A DNA stretch of 42,976 bases from contig JALFUQ010000075.1 in assembly GCA_022784505.1 (NCBI GenBank), positions 1 to 42,976 of the forward strand, written 5' to 3'. The notes beneath the pieces were generated by a model. It ran no database searches. It was not told the DNA's origin and saw nothing but the letters and a program-made list of their open reading frames with translations. This document shows, one piece after another, positions 31,919 through 39,999 of the stretch (the first letter of the stretch is position 1; the number at the start of each line of letters is the position of its first letter). The position numbers and the translations under genes are program-made. The stretch is from Bacillota bacterium. Its GTDB lineage: Bacteria > Bacillota > Clostridia > Oscillospirales > Oscillospiraceae.

Positions 31919-34804
31919 ATGATAACCGAAAAAACCAGACTTTGCGACCTGGAGCCCGGCGGCGAGACTGCGGGCTTCGTGCTTGAAAAAAAGCAGTATG
32001 TCGAGGCGAAAAAGGCCACGCTCTACACCCTGCGGCACAAAAAGTGCGGCGCCCGGCTTCTGTACTTTGACAGGGCAGACCTCAACAAGACCTTTGCAGT
32101 CTCCTTCAAGACCCTTCCCGAAAACGACACCGGCGTTTTCCACATTCTTGAGCACAGCGTTTTAAACGGCTCGGATAAATTCCCCGTCAAGGAGCCGTTT
32201 GTCTCGCTTCTGCAAAGCTCCCTGCAGACGTTTTTGAACGCCTACACCTTCGGCGACAAGACCATGTTCCCGGTCTCAAGCCGCAGTGAGCAGGATCTTT
32301 TCAACCTCATGAGCGTGTATCTTGACGCAGTGTTCCGCCCAAGCATCTACTCCATGCCCGAGATATTCATGCAGGAGGGCTGGCACTACGAGTTTGGCGA
32401 GGACGGCAGTGTCAGCTACAACGGCGTCGTGTTCAGCGAGATGAAGGGCGCGTACGCCGATGTCGAGCGCATCATGGGCGATGCCTGCGACAGGCTAATG
32501 TACCCCGACACCTGCTACGGCTTTGCCTCCGGCGGCAGGCCCGAGAGCATCCCCGATTTGAGCTACGAGCAGTTTATCGCAACGCACAAGCGCTTTTACC
32601 ACCCGACAAACGCCCGCTTCTTCCTTGACGGACACATGGATGTTGACGGCGTTTTGGAGTACATAGACTCTGAATATCTCTCCCGGTACGACTACTGCGA
32701 GCCGGACTTTGATTTTTCCGAGCAAAGGCCCGTCACCGGCACGGCGACCGTGAATTTCGAGCCCACCGAGGGCGAGGATGACCGTGCGCACATGGTCATG
32801 GGCAAGCTCCTGTGCCGCTTTGATGAGATCGAAAAGCTCTATGCATCGAAGATAATTGCAGACTACCTCACGGGCTCGAACGAAGCGCCGCTCAAGCGCG
32901 CGTTTTTGGAAAACGGCCTTGCGCAGGATGTCGCCCTTGAGATAAACGACGGCATTTATCAGCCGTCGGCGGCGCTCGTGGTTTTAAACACCACCGCCGA
33001 TAAGTTCGACAAAATTCGCGCCTTCGTGCCCGAGACCGTGCGCGCTGTCGCCGAAAACGGCCTTGACCGCAGCGCACTTCGCGCCTGCATCGAGCGCTTC
33101 GCCTTCAACTGCCGCGAGGTCACGGAGCCCTATGGCGTGGAGCTTGCGATAAAGGCGCTCGACGGCTGGCTGTACGGCGGCGACCCGCTGCTGCACATCG
33201 ATAACGCCAAGGTGTTTGACGCGCTGCGTGAAAAGCTCGACACCGGCTATTTTGAAGCGCTCATGCTCGAAATGCTTGCAGACCCGGACGATAAGTGCTA
33301 TGTCTACGCCCTGCCGTCCAGGACGAAGCTATTTGACGACGCTCAGCGTGAAAAGGCAAGGTGCGAGGCAGAGGCCGCCGCATGGGACGACGAAAAGCGT
33401 CGGGAAATGATGAAGGCCACCCAAAAAATGCAGCTTTGGCAGCAGAGCCGGGACGATGAGGAAGCCCTCTCGACCCTGCCGGTTCTGGAGCTTTGCGATG
33501 TGCCGCGTGACGTCGAGCCGATAAAGGCCGCACCCGCCGATATCGCAGGCAGACCGGCGCTGAGCGTGGAGGTAAACTCCGACGGCATCGTGTATCTTAA
33601 CCTGTACTTTGATGTGTCAGACTTTGAGGCCGAGGAGCTGCGGCTTTTGAACCTGCTCACAAGCTGCCTCGGCGATCTTCGCACGGAAAACCTCACGGCA
33701 CTCGAGCTTCAGAATAAGATCAAGGCTACCCTCGGCGGCCTCGGCGCAAAGGTCGATATCATCTCGCGCGACGGCGAGCTGGGTACCTGCAAGCCGTATC
33801 TGCTCGTTTCGGCAAGCACCCTGCGCGAGAACACTCAGGCGGCCGCGGAGCTTCTTTGCGAGCTTCTGCTGCACACCTGCTGGAGCGAGACGGACAAGAT
33901 CGGCGAGATCGTCATGCAGAGCGATTATTTCATCAAGCAGTCGCTCATCGGAAACGGCCACAGCTATGCAATGACAAAGGCGCTGTCGGGCTTCTCGGCC
34001 GAGGCTGCGCTGCGCGAAGCGCTTGAGGGCGAGAGCTTTGCCCGCTGGTTTGCAGACCTTGCGGGCAGCTTTGACGAGCATGCCGATGAGCTCGGCGAGA
34101 AGCTTGCCGCGCTTGCAAAACGCGCCTTTGCCGCAAACAGACTGTTTGTCGGTTTCGGCGGCGAGCCCGAGCCTGCGGCGATGGAGAGTCTTGTAAAGGC
34201 TCTGCCGGAAAGCGAAATCGGCGAGGCTGCCGCTGTGCCCGAGGGCGCAAAGGCAGACTGCGCGGTCGAGATACCCGCCGATGTCGGCTTCAGCGCCCTG
34301 GGCGGCAATCTCAACGCGTTCGGCGGAAAATTCAGCGGCGCTTGGCCGGTTTTGTCTTCCCTCATGACCTACGGCTACCTGTGGGGCGCCGTGCGTGTGC
34401 AGGGCGGCGCTTACGGCACGGGCATGAGTGTCCGCTCGAACGGCGACATTTTCTGCTACTCGTACCGTGACCCGAATCTCATGAGCTCCGCCGATGCATT
34501 TGCGGCCATCCCCGATGTGCTGGGTGAGATGCTCTCCGAGGACATGCCGCTTGACGATATCATCATCGGCACGGTGAACACCACAGACCCCCTGCTTGAC
34601 CCCGCCGGTCAGTGCGAATTAAGCTGCCGCCGCTATCTTAAAGGCACGACAAACGAGGATATCGCGACCCTGCGCCACGAGATACTCGACACTACCGCCG
34701 CAGACCTGCGCGCTCTCATCCCGACCCTGCGCGCCTATGTTGAAAACGGCATCTTCTGCGCCGTCAGCGGCCGCGACGCAGTAGCGTTCGTGAACGGTAA
34801 GTAA
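31919..34804 (+). CDS. PreP-like M16C zinc metallopeptidase
   Basis: This 961-aa presequence-protease-type (M16C) oligopeptidase degrades peptides inside a clam-shell chamber. The inverted zinc motif is HILEH at residues 75-79 (GVFHILEHSVLNGSDKFP). The distal glutamate region is EMKGAYADVERIM. The first M16 pair is followed by a coiled linker (about residues 480-540) and a second, inactive M16 pair whose end contains VRVQGGAYGTGM, the substrate-tail binding R/Y region. The frame is open 48 codons upstream, but ATG 31919 has an AAAGGCGAG SD and begins the conserved N-terminus. There is no signal peptide, so it is cytoplasmic. Confidence 0.92.
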   Translation: MITEKTRLCDLEPGGETAGFVLEKKQYVEAKKATLYTLRHKKCGARLLYFDRADLNKTFAVSFKTLPENDTGVFHILEHSVLNGSDKFPVKEPFVSLLQSSLQTFLNAYTFGDKTMFPVSSRSEQDLFNLMSVYLDAVFRPSIYSMPEIFMQEGWHYEFGEDGSVSYNGVVFSEMKGAYADVERIMGDACDRLMYPDTCYGFASGGRPESIPDLSYEQFIATHKRFYHPTNARFFLDGHMDVDGVLEYIDSEYLSRYDYCEPDFDFSEQRPVTGTATVNFEPTEGEDDRAHMVMGKLLCRFDEIEKLYASKIIADYLTGSNEAPLKRAFLENGLAQDVALEINDGIYQPSAALVVLNTTADKFDKIRAFVPETVRAVAENGLDRSALRACIERFAFNCREVTEPYGVELAIKALDGWLYGGDPLLHIDNAKVFDALREKLDTGYFEALMLEMLADPDDKCYVYALPSRTKLFDDAQREKARCEAEAAAWDDEKRREMMKATQKMQLWQQSRDDEEALSTLPVLELCDVPRDVEPIKAAPADIAGRPALSVEVNSDGIVYLNLYFDVSDFEAEELRLLNLLTSCLGDLRTENLTALELQNKIKATLGGLGAKVDIISRDGELGTCKPYLLVSASTLRENTQAAAELLCELLLHTCWSETDKIGEIVMQSDYFIKQSLIGNGHSYAMTKALSGFSAEAALREALEGESFARWFADLAGSFDEHADELGEKLAALAKRAFAANRLFVGFGGEPEPAAMESLVKALPESEIGEAAAVPEGAKADCAVEIPADVGFSALGGNLNAFGGKFSGAWPVLSSLMTYGYLWGAVRVQGGAYGTGMSVRSNGDIFCYSYRDPNLMSSADAFAAIPDVLGEMLSEDMPLDDIIIGTVNTTDPLLDPAGQCELSCRRYLKGTTNEDIATLRHEILDTTAADLRALIPTLRAYVENGIFCAVSGRDAVAFVNGK

Positions 34805-34846
34805 TTCCGGTCGAACGGCTATCGTCAACTTATACAAAAAATTTAC

Positions 34847-34875
34847 TTGAAGAATTTGCCCCGAAGCGTTAAACT
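34847..34875 (+). promoter_or_regulatory. Promoter of the MarR-type gene
   Basis: TTGAAG (34847-34852), a 17-bp spacer and TAAACT (34870-34875), about 45 nt before the start. Confidence 0.5.
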
Positions 34876-34921
34876 GTGTGTATAAGAAATTGTCAAATTG
34901 TCGAAACGGGGGACGAATGCT

Positions 34922-35428
34922 TTGGAACTGAAATGGATGGGAAGATACCGCGAGCTTGTAAGAGCGCTGATCTATTATTCAAACAGCTCCAACCGAGGCA
35001 TGTTCAAAAAAACGCTCAACCCCGTAAACGGCATCGCACTTTCAAAGCCGGAATATCAAATTCTCGAGTATCTGTGCGAATTTGAAAACGAAAACAAGAT
35101 AATGGCCGACATTGCGCACGACCTCGGCATCATCCCGAGCATCGTGACCAAGTCCACAAAGGTGCTTGTCGGCCATGGTTTCGTTGAGCGCTACCGCATT
35201 GCCGGCAACAGGAAAAACATCGTCCTCAAGCCGACACAGGCCGGACGGGAGATGTATATCGAGACCTGCGCGAGGGACATCGAAAAGCTGTTCATCCCGT
35301 TTTTTAAGTCGCTCGACAGCCTCACGGACGAGCAGCTAAAGACCGTCGAAAAGGCGATATACACCCTTGGCGCAGACTGGGGCGCACTTTCCGAGGATCT
35401 GCTCGAAAAGATGGATCAGGATAAATAA
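34922..35428 (+). CDS. MarR-family transcriptional regulator
   Basis: This winged-helix regulator of about 168 aa has an N-terminal dimerisation helix (GRYRELVRALIYYSN). The HTH region is ALSKPEYQILEYL...MADIAHDLGIIPSIVTKSTKVLVGHGFVERYR (about residues 42-92, given in pieces), with wing NRKNIVLKPTQAG. A long C-terminal helix follows. No ATG fits the N-terminus. TTG 34922 lies 8 nt after the SD GGGGGA, while TTG 34898 lacks an SD. It precedes the hydrolase/membrane gene, which could be a target, though that gene has its own promoter. Confidence 0.82.
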   Translation: MELKWMGRYRELVRALIYYSNSSNRGMFKKTLNPVNGIALSKPEYQILEYLCEFENENKIMADIAHDLGIIPSIVTKSTKVLVGHGFVERYRIAGNRKNIVLKPTQAGREMYIETCARDIEKLFIPFFKSLDSLTDEQLKTVEKAIYTLGADWGALSEDLLEKMDQDK

Positions 35429-35436
35429 AGCACAAC

Positions 35437-35473
35437 GCCGATGCGGGCAAAAGCCGCGTCGGCGCTCTTTTTT
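35437..35473 (+). terminator. Terminator after the MarR-type gene
   Basis: GCCGATGCGG (35437-35446)/CCGCGTCGGC (35454-35463), followed by CTCTTTTTTT. Confidence 0.88.
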
Positions 35474-35520
35474 GTACAGAAGCACTAATTGGCGACTGAA
35501 AACTTCGTGTAAAAAGATAA

Positions 35521-35549
35521 TTGTTCATTTATGAATAATATGCTATCAT
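35521..35549 (+). promoter_or_regulatory. Promoter of the hydrolase/membrane gene
   Basis: TTGTTC (35521-35526), a 17-bp spacer and TATCAT (35544-35549), about 75 nt before the start codon. Confidence 0.55.
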
Positions 35550-35625
35550 CGAATTATCCGAACCGCCGAGCAAGCGCCGCTTCCCCGGCAATACGGCATT
35601 TTGAGAAAAGAAAGGAAAAGCCCCA

Positions 35626-37488
35626 ATGAAAAAGTGCACGAAGGTCCTTCTTGCGGTCGCGCTGTGCCTTTGCCTTGTCAGCTCGATATTTGCCTCCTTG
35701 TTCCAGTCGTCGTTCAACACCGTGACGGTCAAGGACATGAATGTCGTCGTCGCTGCGGGCAAGTCCGTGAATGCACAGATCTACATCCCCAAGAATGCAA
35801 CTCCCGAAAACAAGGTACCCCTCATCGTGGTATCCCACGGCAGCTACAACAACCTCGACCATCAGGATCAGAACATGATAGAGCTGTCCCGCCGCGGCTT
35901 TGCGGTCATCTCGCTGGATGAGTATAACCACGGCTCTTCGGACATGGAGGTCGCCGACGCAAGCATCTTTGCCTCGCAGGCCATGCGCCAGCTCATAGAC
36001 TATGCATGCGCGTCCTACACCTTCATCGACACCGATAAGATCGGTGTTGCCGGTCACTCGATGGGCGGCATCATATCCAACGCAACCGTTGCATACTACT
36101 TCGCCCAGGAGGCGCTCGGCCTCGGCGAAAACAAGGTCTCGGCCGTTCTGGATGTCGGCTACGACCCGCAGCTTGAGCCGTACACCGTCGAGGGCGTCGA
36201 AGATCCCGTCGATCTTACCATTGACTGGGGTGTTATCTGCGCAAAGTACGATGAGTGGTTCTTCAAGGGCGACACCGGCAATCCCGCCGATTACCTCACG
36301 AGCACCAACGCCCTCACCTTCGTCAATCAGCTCGACGGCGTTGATGTCGCAGATAAGGTCGAAAACCACAAGCTCTACACCGGCACCATTGACGGCGAGG
36401 AGTATATCCGCGTCATAAATCAGAACAACGAGATACACCCGCTTAACCACTTCTCCACGGCAAGCTGCGCAAATGAGATCGATTTCTTCTATGCCGCATT
36501 CGGCGTGCCCTCGGGCTATGAGAAGATAGATTCCGCCGACCAGATCTGGCAGTTCAAGGAGCTGTTTAACCTTGTGGGTCTTATCGGCATCTTCCTGTTC
36601 CTGTTCCCGTTTGCCTCCATGCTCATCCACGGCACGACCTTCTTCGGTGAGCTGGCTCACGCCGAACCGGCTGCCGCACCGGCGCTTAACACCGGCAAGA
36701 GAAAGGCCGCTTATTGGATAACCTATGCGATAAACCTCGTCATTCCGGCGCTGCTCGTCGTCCCGGTCATGTTCAAGTGGGTCGGCAAGGAGATATCCGT
36801 GCCCTACACCTTCAGCAAGTGGTTCGGCGAGCCGAACACGAACGAGCTGGCGACATGGACGCTCGTCGTCGCCGTTGCGCTTCTTGCGGTGTTCCTCATC
36901 TCCTGGGCGCTGACGAAGGACAAGACCCAAAAGGGCATCCCCGAGTGCTGGGGCCTCAAGGGCGGCGTGCGTGTGATATGGAAGAGCTTCCTGCTCGCCC
37001 TTGCAACGGTCACCGCAGCGTATGTGATACTGTTTGCATCCGACCTCATCTTCAATGTCGACTACCGCATCTGGGTCATCGACATGCGCGTGTTCAATGT
37101 CCAGAAGGTCGTATATGCGCTTGCATACTTCCCCGCCTTTGCGATCTTCTACCTTGTTAACTCCATGCTCGTCAACGGCGGCAACCGAGTTGAGGGTATG
37201 CCCTCGTGGCTCGTGACGCTTCTGAGCTGCGTGAGCAACATCGCAGGCATTGCGGCACTTATCATAATCCAGTACGCAACGCTCATCTCCGGCGGCGTGT
37301 TCACCTTCAACTCCATGCGTATCGTAAACCTGTTCCCGCTGATCTTCCTCATCCCGATCGGCACCATCGTGACCCGCCGCTTCTACAAGGAGACCGGCAG
37401 CATCTACGCAGGATCGTTCACGATCGCCATGCTCTACACAATGATGACCGTTGCAAACACCATGTTCCTTGCCTCTGTGCTCGGATAA
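35626..37488 (+). CDS. Alpha/beta hydrolase fused to a multi-spanning membrane domain
   Basis: This 620-aa protein has an N-terminal signal/anchor (residues 5-27). An extracytoplasmic alpha/beta hydrolase domain covers about residues 35-300. It has VVSHGSYNNLDHQ (oxyanion region), the nucleophile elbow GVAGHSMGGI (Ser about 145), and candidate acid/His residues before HPLNHFS near residue 270. From about 313 to the end there are eight or so hydrophobic spans (for example LVGLIGIFLFLFPFASML and TWTLVVAVALLAVFLISWAL). I know of similar fused proteins in Clostridia without assigned function. A lipid or cell-wall ester substrate is a guess. The SD is AAAGGAAA. The MarR-type gene upstream has a separate transcript. 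Confidence 0.75.
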   Translation: MKKCTKVLLAVALCLCLVSSIFASLFQSSFNTVTVKDMNVVVAAGKSVNAQIYIPKNATPENKVPLIVVSHGSYNNLDHQDQNMIELSRRGFAVISLDEYNHGSSDMEVADASIFASQAMRQLIDYACASYTFIDTDKIGVAGHSMGGIISNATVAYYFAQEALGLGENKVSAVLDVGYDPQLEPYTVEGVEDPVDLTIDWGVICAKYDEWFFKGDTGNPADYLTSTNALTFVNQLDGVDVADKVENHKLYTGTIDGEEYIRVINQNNEIHPLNHFSTASCANEIDFFYAAFGVPSGYEKIDSADQIWQFKELFNLVGLIGIFLFLFPFASMLIHGTTFFGELAHAEPAAAPALNTGKRKAAYWITYAINLVIPALLVVPVMFKWVGKEISVPYTFSKWFGEPNTNELATWTLVVAVALLAVFLISWALTKDKTQKGIPECWGLKGGVRVIWKSFLLALATVTAAYVILFASDLIFNVDYRIWVIDMRVFNVQKVVYALAYFPAFAIFYLVNSMLVNGGNRVEGMPSWLVTLLSCVSNIAGIAALIIIQYATLISGGVFTFNSMRIVNLFPLIFLIPIGTIVTRRFYKETGSIYAGSFTIAMLYTMMTVANTMFLASVLG

Positions 37489-37497
37489 TCAATACAG

Positions 37498-37529
37498 ACA
37501 AAAGGACAGTCGAGAGGCTGTCCTTTTGT
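37498..37529. terminator. Bidirectional terminator
   Basis: ACAAAAGGACAG (37498-37509)/CTGTCCTTTTGT (37518-37529) is a perfect 12-bp stem between convergent genes. The A/T-rich outer arms supply the U-tract in both directions. Confidence 0.85.
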
Positions 37530-37538
37530 CATGTCGAT

Positions 37539-38627
37539 TTACTTCGTTTTCACATAGGTGTTCATCGGGTGGACCATGTATTCGTTATAGGGGAACCGGT
37601 CGGTGGTGACGTAGCCCGCGGGAGCATCGATAAGCTGCGGGATGCGGTTAACGAGCGTTGCGCACGTCAGCTCCACCGTTGCAGGCTCGTTGACGATGCA
37701 GGTCGTGTTCGGCTCGCCGTGCAGAGTCCACACGTTCTTGTCCGTCTCCTCGGGATTATATATCTTGCCCACGCACTCGGTCACGAGGGTGATGCCCTCC
37801 TTGGTTTCGGTCGTGACGATGGCACGCATGCCCGTTGCGTCGCCGGCCTTGACGACCATGCCCAGCGTCTCGGACTTTAAGTCCTCCCTGTCGACGCAGG
37901 GGATGCATTTTTGCGTCTGCGAGGTGACGTGCAGCCCCATTTTGCTGCAAAGCCAGCCGTTCTGGTTCCACATATACGACGGGACGTACTTGCCCGATTC
38001 GACAAGCTCCTTCATCTCGTCCGACGGAGTGTCGTTGTAGCAGCCGATGGTCTTGTTAAACTCGTCGATCGACAGCCCTGCGCCGTGACCCTCTGCCAGC
38101 GCCACGCCGTAGTCCTCGACATTGTACCAGCTGCTGCCCTCGATCTTGGTGATCTTGTGCGATGAGCCCGCGAGATTTGTGACCATTGTGCCCCAGTACA
38201 GATCGCAGTAGCCCACGCCCGTGAGCGTGCAGCCGCCCTCTTTTGCGAGCTTGTCGAGCTTTGCGGTGAGTGCGGGGGAGGAGTTCCACGGGTACAGCGC
38301 CTCCTCGCAGGTGGTGATGGCGTTCACGCCGTGCTTTGCGCAGATGGTGAAGATGTCCTCAAGCTCGGCAACGGTGCTGCGCGTTGCGATGATGCACACG
38401 TCGGGCCTGAGCTCGGCTATGCGCCTGTCGGCATCGGCGGAATTTTCGACCACAACACCGACATGGGGGAAGCCGTCGCCGATTATCTCGGCCACATCCT
38501 TGCCGATGTGGCTTTTGTTGCGGCAGAATGCGCCGACCAGCTCGCCGTCGTGCTCGATAACGTAGCGCATGAGATAGCGGCTCATTTTGCCTGCACCGTA
38601 CTGAACAACTCTGATTTTGCGATCCAT
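37539..38627 (-). CDS. NAD(P)-dependent dehydrogenase, 2,4-diaminopentanoate dehydrogenase/DapB-like
   Basis: This 362-aa oxidoreductase has an N-terminal Rossmann domain (IRVVQYGAGKMSRYLMRYV, residues 5-23; IIATRSTVAELEDIF; NAITTCEEALYPW). The C-terminal domain resembles dihydrodipicolinate-reductase-like 2,4-diaminopentanoate dehydrogenases of ornithine fermentation (GVGYCDLYWGTMV, EGHGAGLSIDEFN). No other ornithine-degradation genes (ortAB, oraSE) are in the window, so the substrate is uncertain. It has an SD (AAGGAG) and its own promoter. It is a single gene ending at a bidirectional terminator. Confidence 0.72.
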   Translation of the reverse strand: MDRKIRVVQYGAGKMSRYLMRYVIEHDGELVGAFCRNKSHIGKDVAEIIGDGFPHVGVVVENSADADRRIAELRPDVCIIATRSTVAELEDIFTICAKHGVNAITTCEEALYPWNSSPALTAKLDKLAKEGGCTLTGVGYCDLYWGTMVTNLAGSSHKITKIEGSSWYNVEDYGVALAEGHGAGLSIDEFNKTIGCYNDTPSDEMKELVESGKYVPSYMWNQNGWLCSKMGLHVTSQTQKCIPCVDREDLKSETLGMVVKAGDATGMRAIVTTETKEGITLVTECVGKIYNPEETDKNVWTLHGEPNTTCIVNEPATVELTCATLVNRIPQLIDAPAGYVTTDRFPYNEYMVHPMNTYVKTK

Positions 38628-38687
38628 AATAAAGACTCCTTGTAGTTGATGACAGATAGTTATTTTCTTAACGACCTTACGAATGTC

Positions 38688-38715
38688 ATTATAGATTATT
38701 CCCGCAAAAAATCAA
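38688..38715 (-). promoter_or_regulatory. Promoter of the 37539-38627 gene
   Basis: On the minus strand TTGATT (38715-38710), a 16-bp spacer and TATAAT (38693-38688), about 60 nt before the start. Confidence 0.6.
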
Positions 38716-38743
38716 AATATAAAAAAATAAACCGTTGCCGATA

Positions 38744-38801
38744 AGCTGACGAAAGCCGAAGCCTATCGTCTGTCAGTGCGCTTTTTCGGCTTTTGTCAGC
38801 T
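38744..38801. repeat. 17-bp inverted repeat
   Basis: AGCTGACGAAAGCCGAA (38744-38760) and TTCGGCTTTTGTCAGCT (38785-38801) pair over 17 positions with one mismatch (GU as plus-strand RNA). The loop is 24 nt. It lies just upstream of the 37539-38627 promoter and just beyond the CAP-gene terminator. Confidence 0.75.
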
Positions 38802-38803
38802 CA

Positions 38804-38848
38804 AATAAAAAAAGTGTATCCGGCGCTTCGGGGGGAGGCACCGGATAC
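38804..38848 (-). terminator. Terminator of the CAP-protein gene
   Basis: GTATCCGGTGC (38848-38838) pairs with GCGCCGGATAC (38826-38816) and is followed on the minus strand by TTTTTTTATTT. Confidence 0.88.
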
Positions 38849-38899
38849 TGTTGGGGGGTGGAGAAAGGAATATGTAGGCTAAGTGAATATATTACCGCG

Positions 38900-39769
38900 T
38901 TACATGGCTAAAGAGCCGAAGATGCGGTCAAAAAAGTCGGAAAGGGAGGAGTTGTCGGAGTTGCCCTCGGGTGTGGGAGCCGAGGCAAACGAGCCCGATC
39001 CGACGGTCACACTTATGGTTTTTGAATAAGAGCCGCACTTGACGGTCAGCTTTGCGGTACCGTTTTTAACGCCCTTTACGGTGATGACGTTTACCTCGGT
39101 GCCGACGACCTTCACGACGCTCGAATTCGAGCTCGTGCAGGACACCACGGCGGTCGCGTATACCGGCGAGGGAGTGCCGGTGACGGTGGTCGTGCCGCCC
39201 TTTGCAAGCTTGATGCTCGATTTGTCGACACTCAGCCCCTTGGGAGAGACATTGACCGTGCTGTATGCGCCGGAGTAGCTAACGCCGCCGGTAAAAAGCT
39301 GATCCCAATAATATTTGCCGTTGGAACCGGAGTAGCAGCCGACGCCAAGGTATGAGTATTTGCTGTTTAAAATACTCTCCCTGTGTCCGTCGGATTCCAT
39401 CCATGCCTTGACGACGGCGCAGGGGGACTTGTAGCCCCTGGCTATATTTTCTGCGGCATAGCTGTAACTCACGCCCTTGGAGCTGAGCGCGCTTGTCCAT
39501 TTCTTGCCGTTCGGTCTGGTGTGGCTGAAATTAGTGTAAAGCTCGCTTGCGCGCATGTCGGATGCGCTGCACAGAGCGTCGGTGGTCTTGAATTTCGTCA
39601 GTCCGTGTCTTGAACGCTCAACATTTGTCCAGAAAAGGACGGCGTTTTCGTAATAGCTTGCGCTTGAGGCCGCATTTGCCTGCGGGGAGAGCACCGCGCA
39701 AAAAAGAATGACGACTGCGAGCAATATGCTCAGCGCCCGAAGCACGCGGGTAGTGTGGGAAGAAGTCAT
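38900..39769 (-). CDS. Secreted CAP-domain protein with Ig-like (BIG2) repeat
   Basis: This 289-aa exported protein has a signal peptide at residues 1-33, with cleavage probably after ANA. A CAP/SCP domain covers about residues 38-165 (NVERSRHGLTKFK; ASELYTNFSHTRPNGKKW; AENIARGYKSPCAVVKAWMESDGHRESILN), the form known from YkwD-like proteins. A bacterial Ig-like domain follows at about 180-258 (SVDKSSIKLAKGGTTTVTG; VITVKGVKNGTAKLTVKCG). The tail is Ser-rich and no LPXTG is seen. The SD GGAGAC precedes ATG 39769. It is transcribed alone and divergent from the EamA gene. Confidence 0.88.
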   Translation of the reverse strand: MTSSHTTRVLRALSILLAVVILFCAVLSPQANAASSASYYENAVLFWTNVERSRHGLTKFKTTDALCSASDMRASELYTNFSHTRPNGKKWTSALSSKGVSYSYAAENIARGYKSPCAVVKAWMESDGHRESILNSKYSYLGVGCYSGSNGKYYWDQLFTGGVSYSGAYSTVNVSPKGLSVDKSSIKLAKGGTTTVTGTPSPVYATAVVSCTSSNSSVVKVVGTEVNVITVKGVKNGTAKLTVKCGSYSKTISVTVGSGSFASAPTPEGNSDNSSLSDFFDRIFGSLAM

Positions 39770-39893
39770 ATGAAGTCTCCGTTCAATTGTGATTGGTAAT
39801 TGCTTGCCGAAGCCGGCTCATCCATAATGACGGAGGAAGTGCACGGATATTGCAGAATTATTTTTAATTTTTCAAATTTTTTTAATCGAAAAA

Positions 39894-39907
39894 GGTGTAT
39901 ATACACC
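39894..39907. promoter_or_regulatory. Perfect palindrome between divergent genes
   Basis: GGTGTATATACACC is a 14-bp perfect palindrome between the CAP-protein and EamA genes, 36 bp upstream of the EamA -35 box. It is a possible operator for an unknown regulator. Confidence 0.5.
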
Positions 39908-39942
39908 AAAAACTGAAAGCTTTTGTCGAAAAATATCGCTTC

Positions 39943-39971
39943 TTGACACATTAATGCACCAGCGGTAGAAT
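39943..39971 (+). promoter_or_regulatory. EamA gene promoter
   Basis: TTGACA (39943-39948), a 17-bp spacer and TAGAAT (39966-39971), 28 nt before the start codon. Confidence 0.78.
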
Positions 39972-39999
39972 TAGCTCCATATTGATCGGAGAAAAAAAG

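Noticed and set aside
38640..38890. Cyclic-di-GMP riboswitch in the gap before the CAP gene
   Set aside because: The region contains a terminator and an inverted repeat but lacks the GEMM core. The CAP gene is also transcribed away from it.
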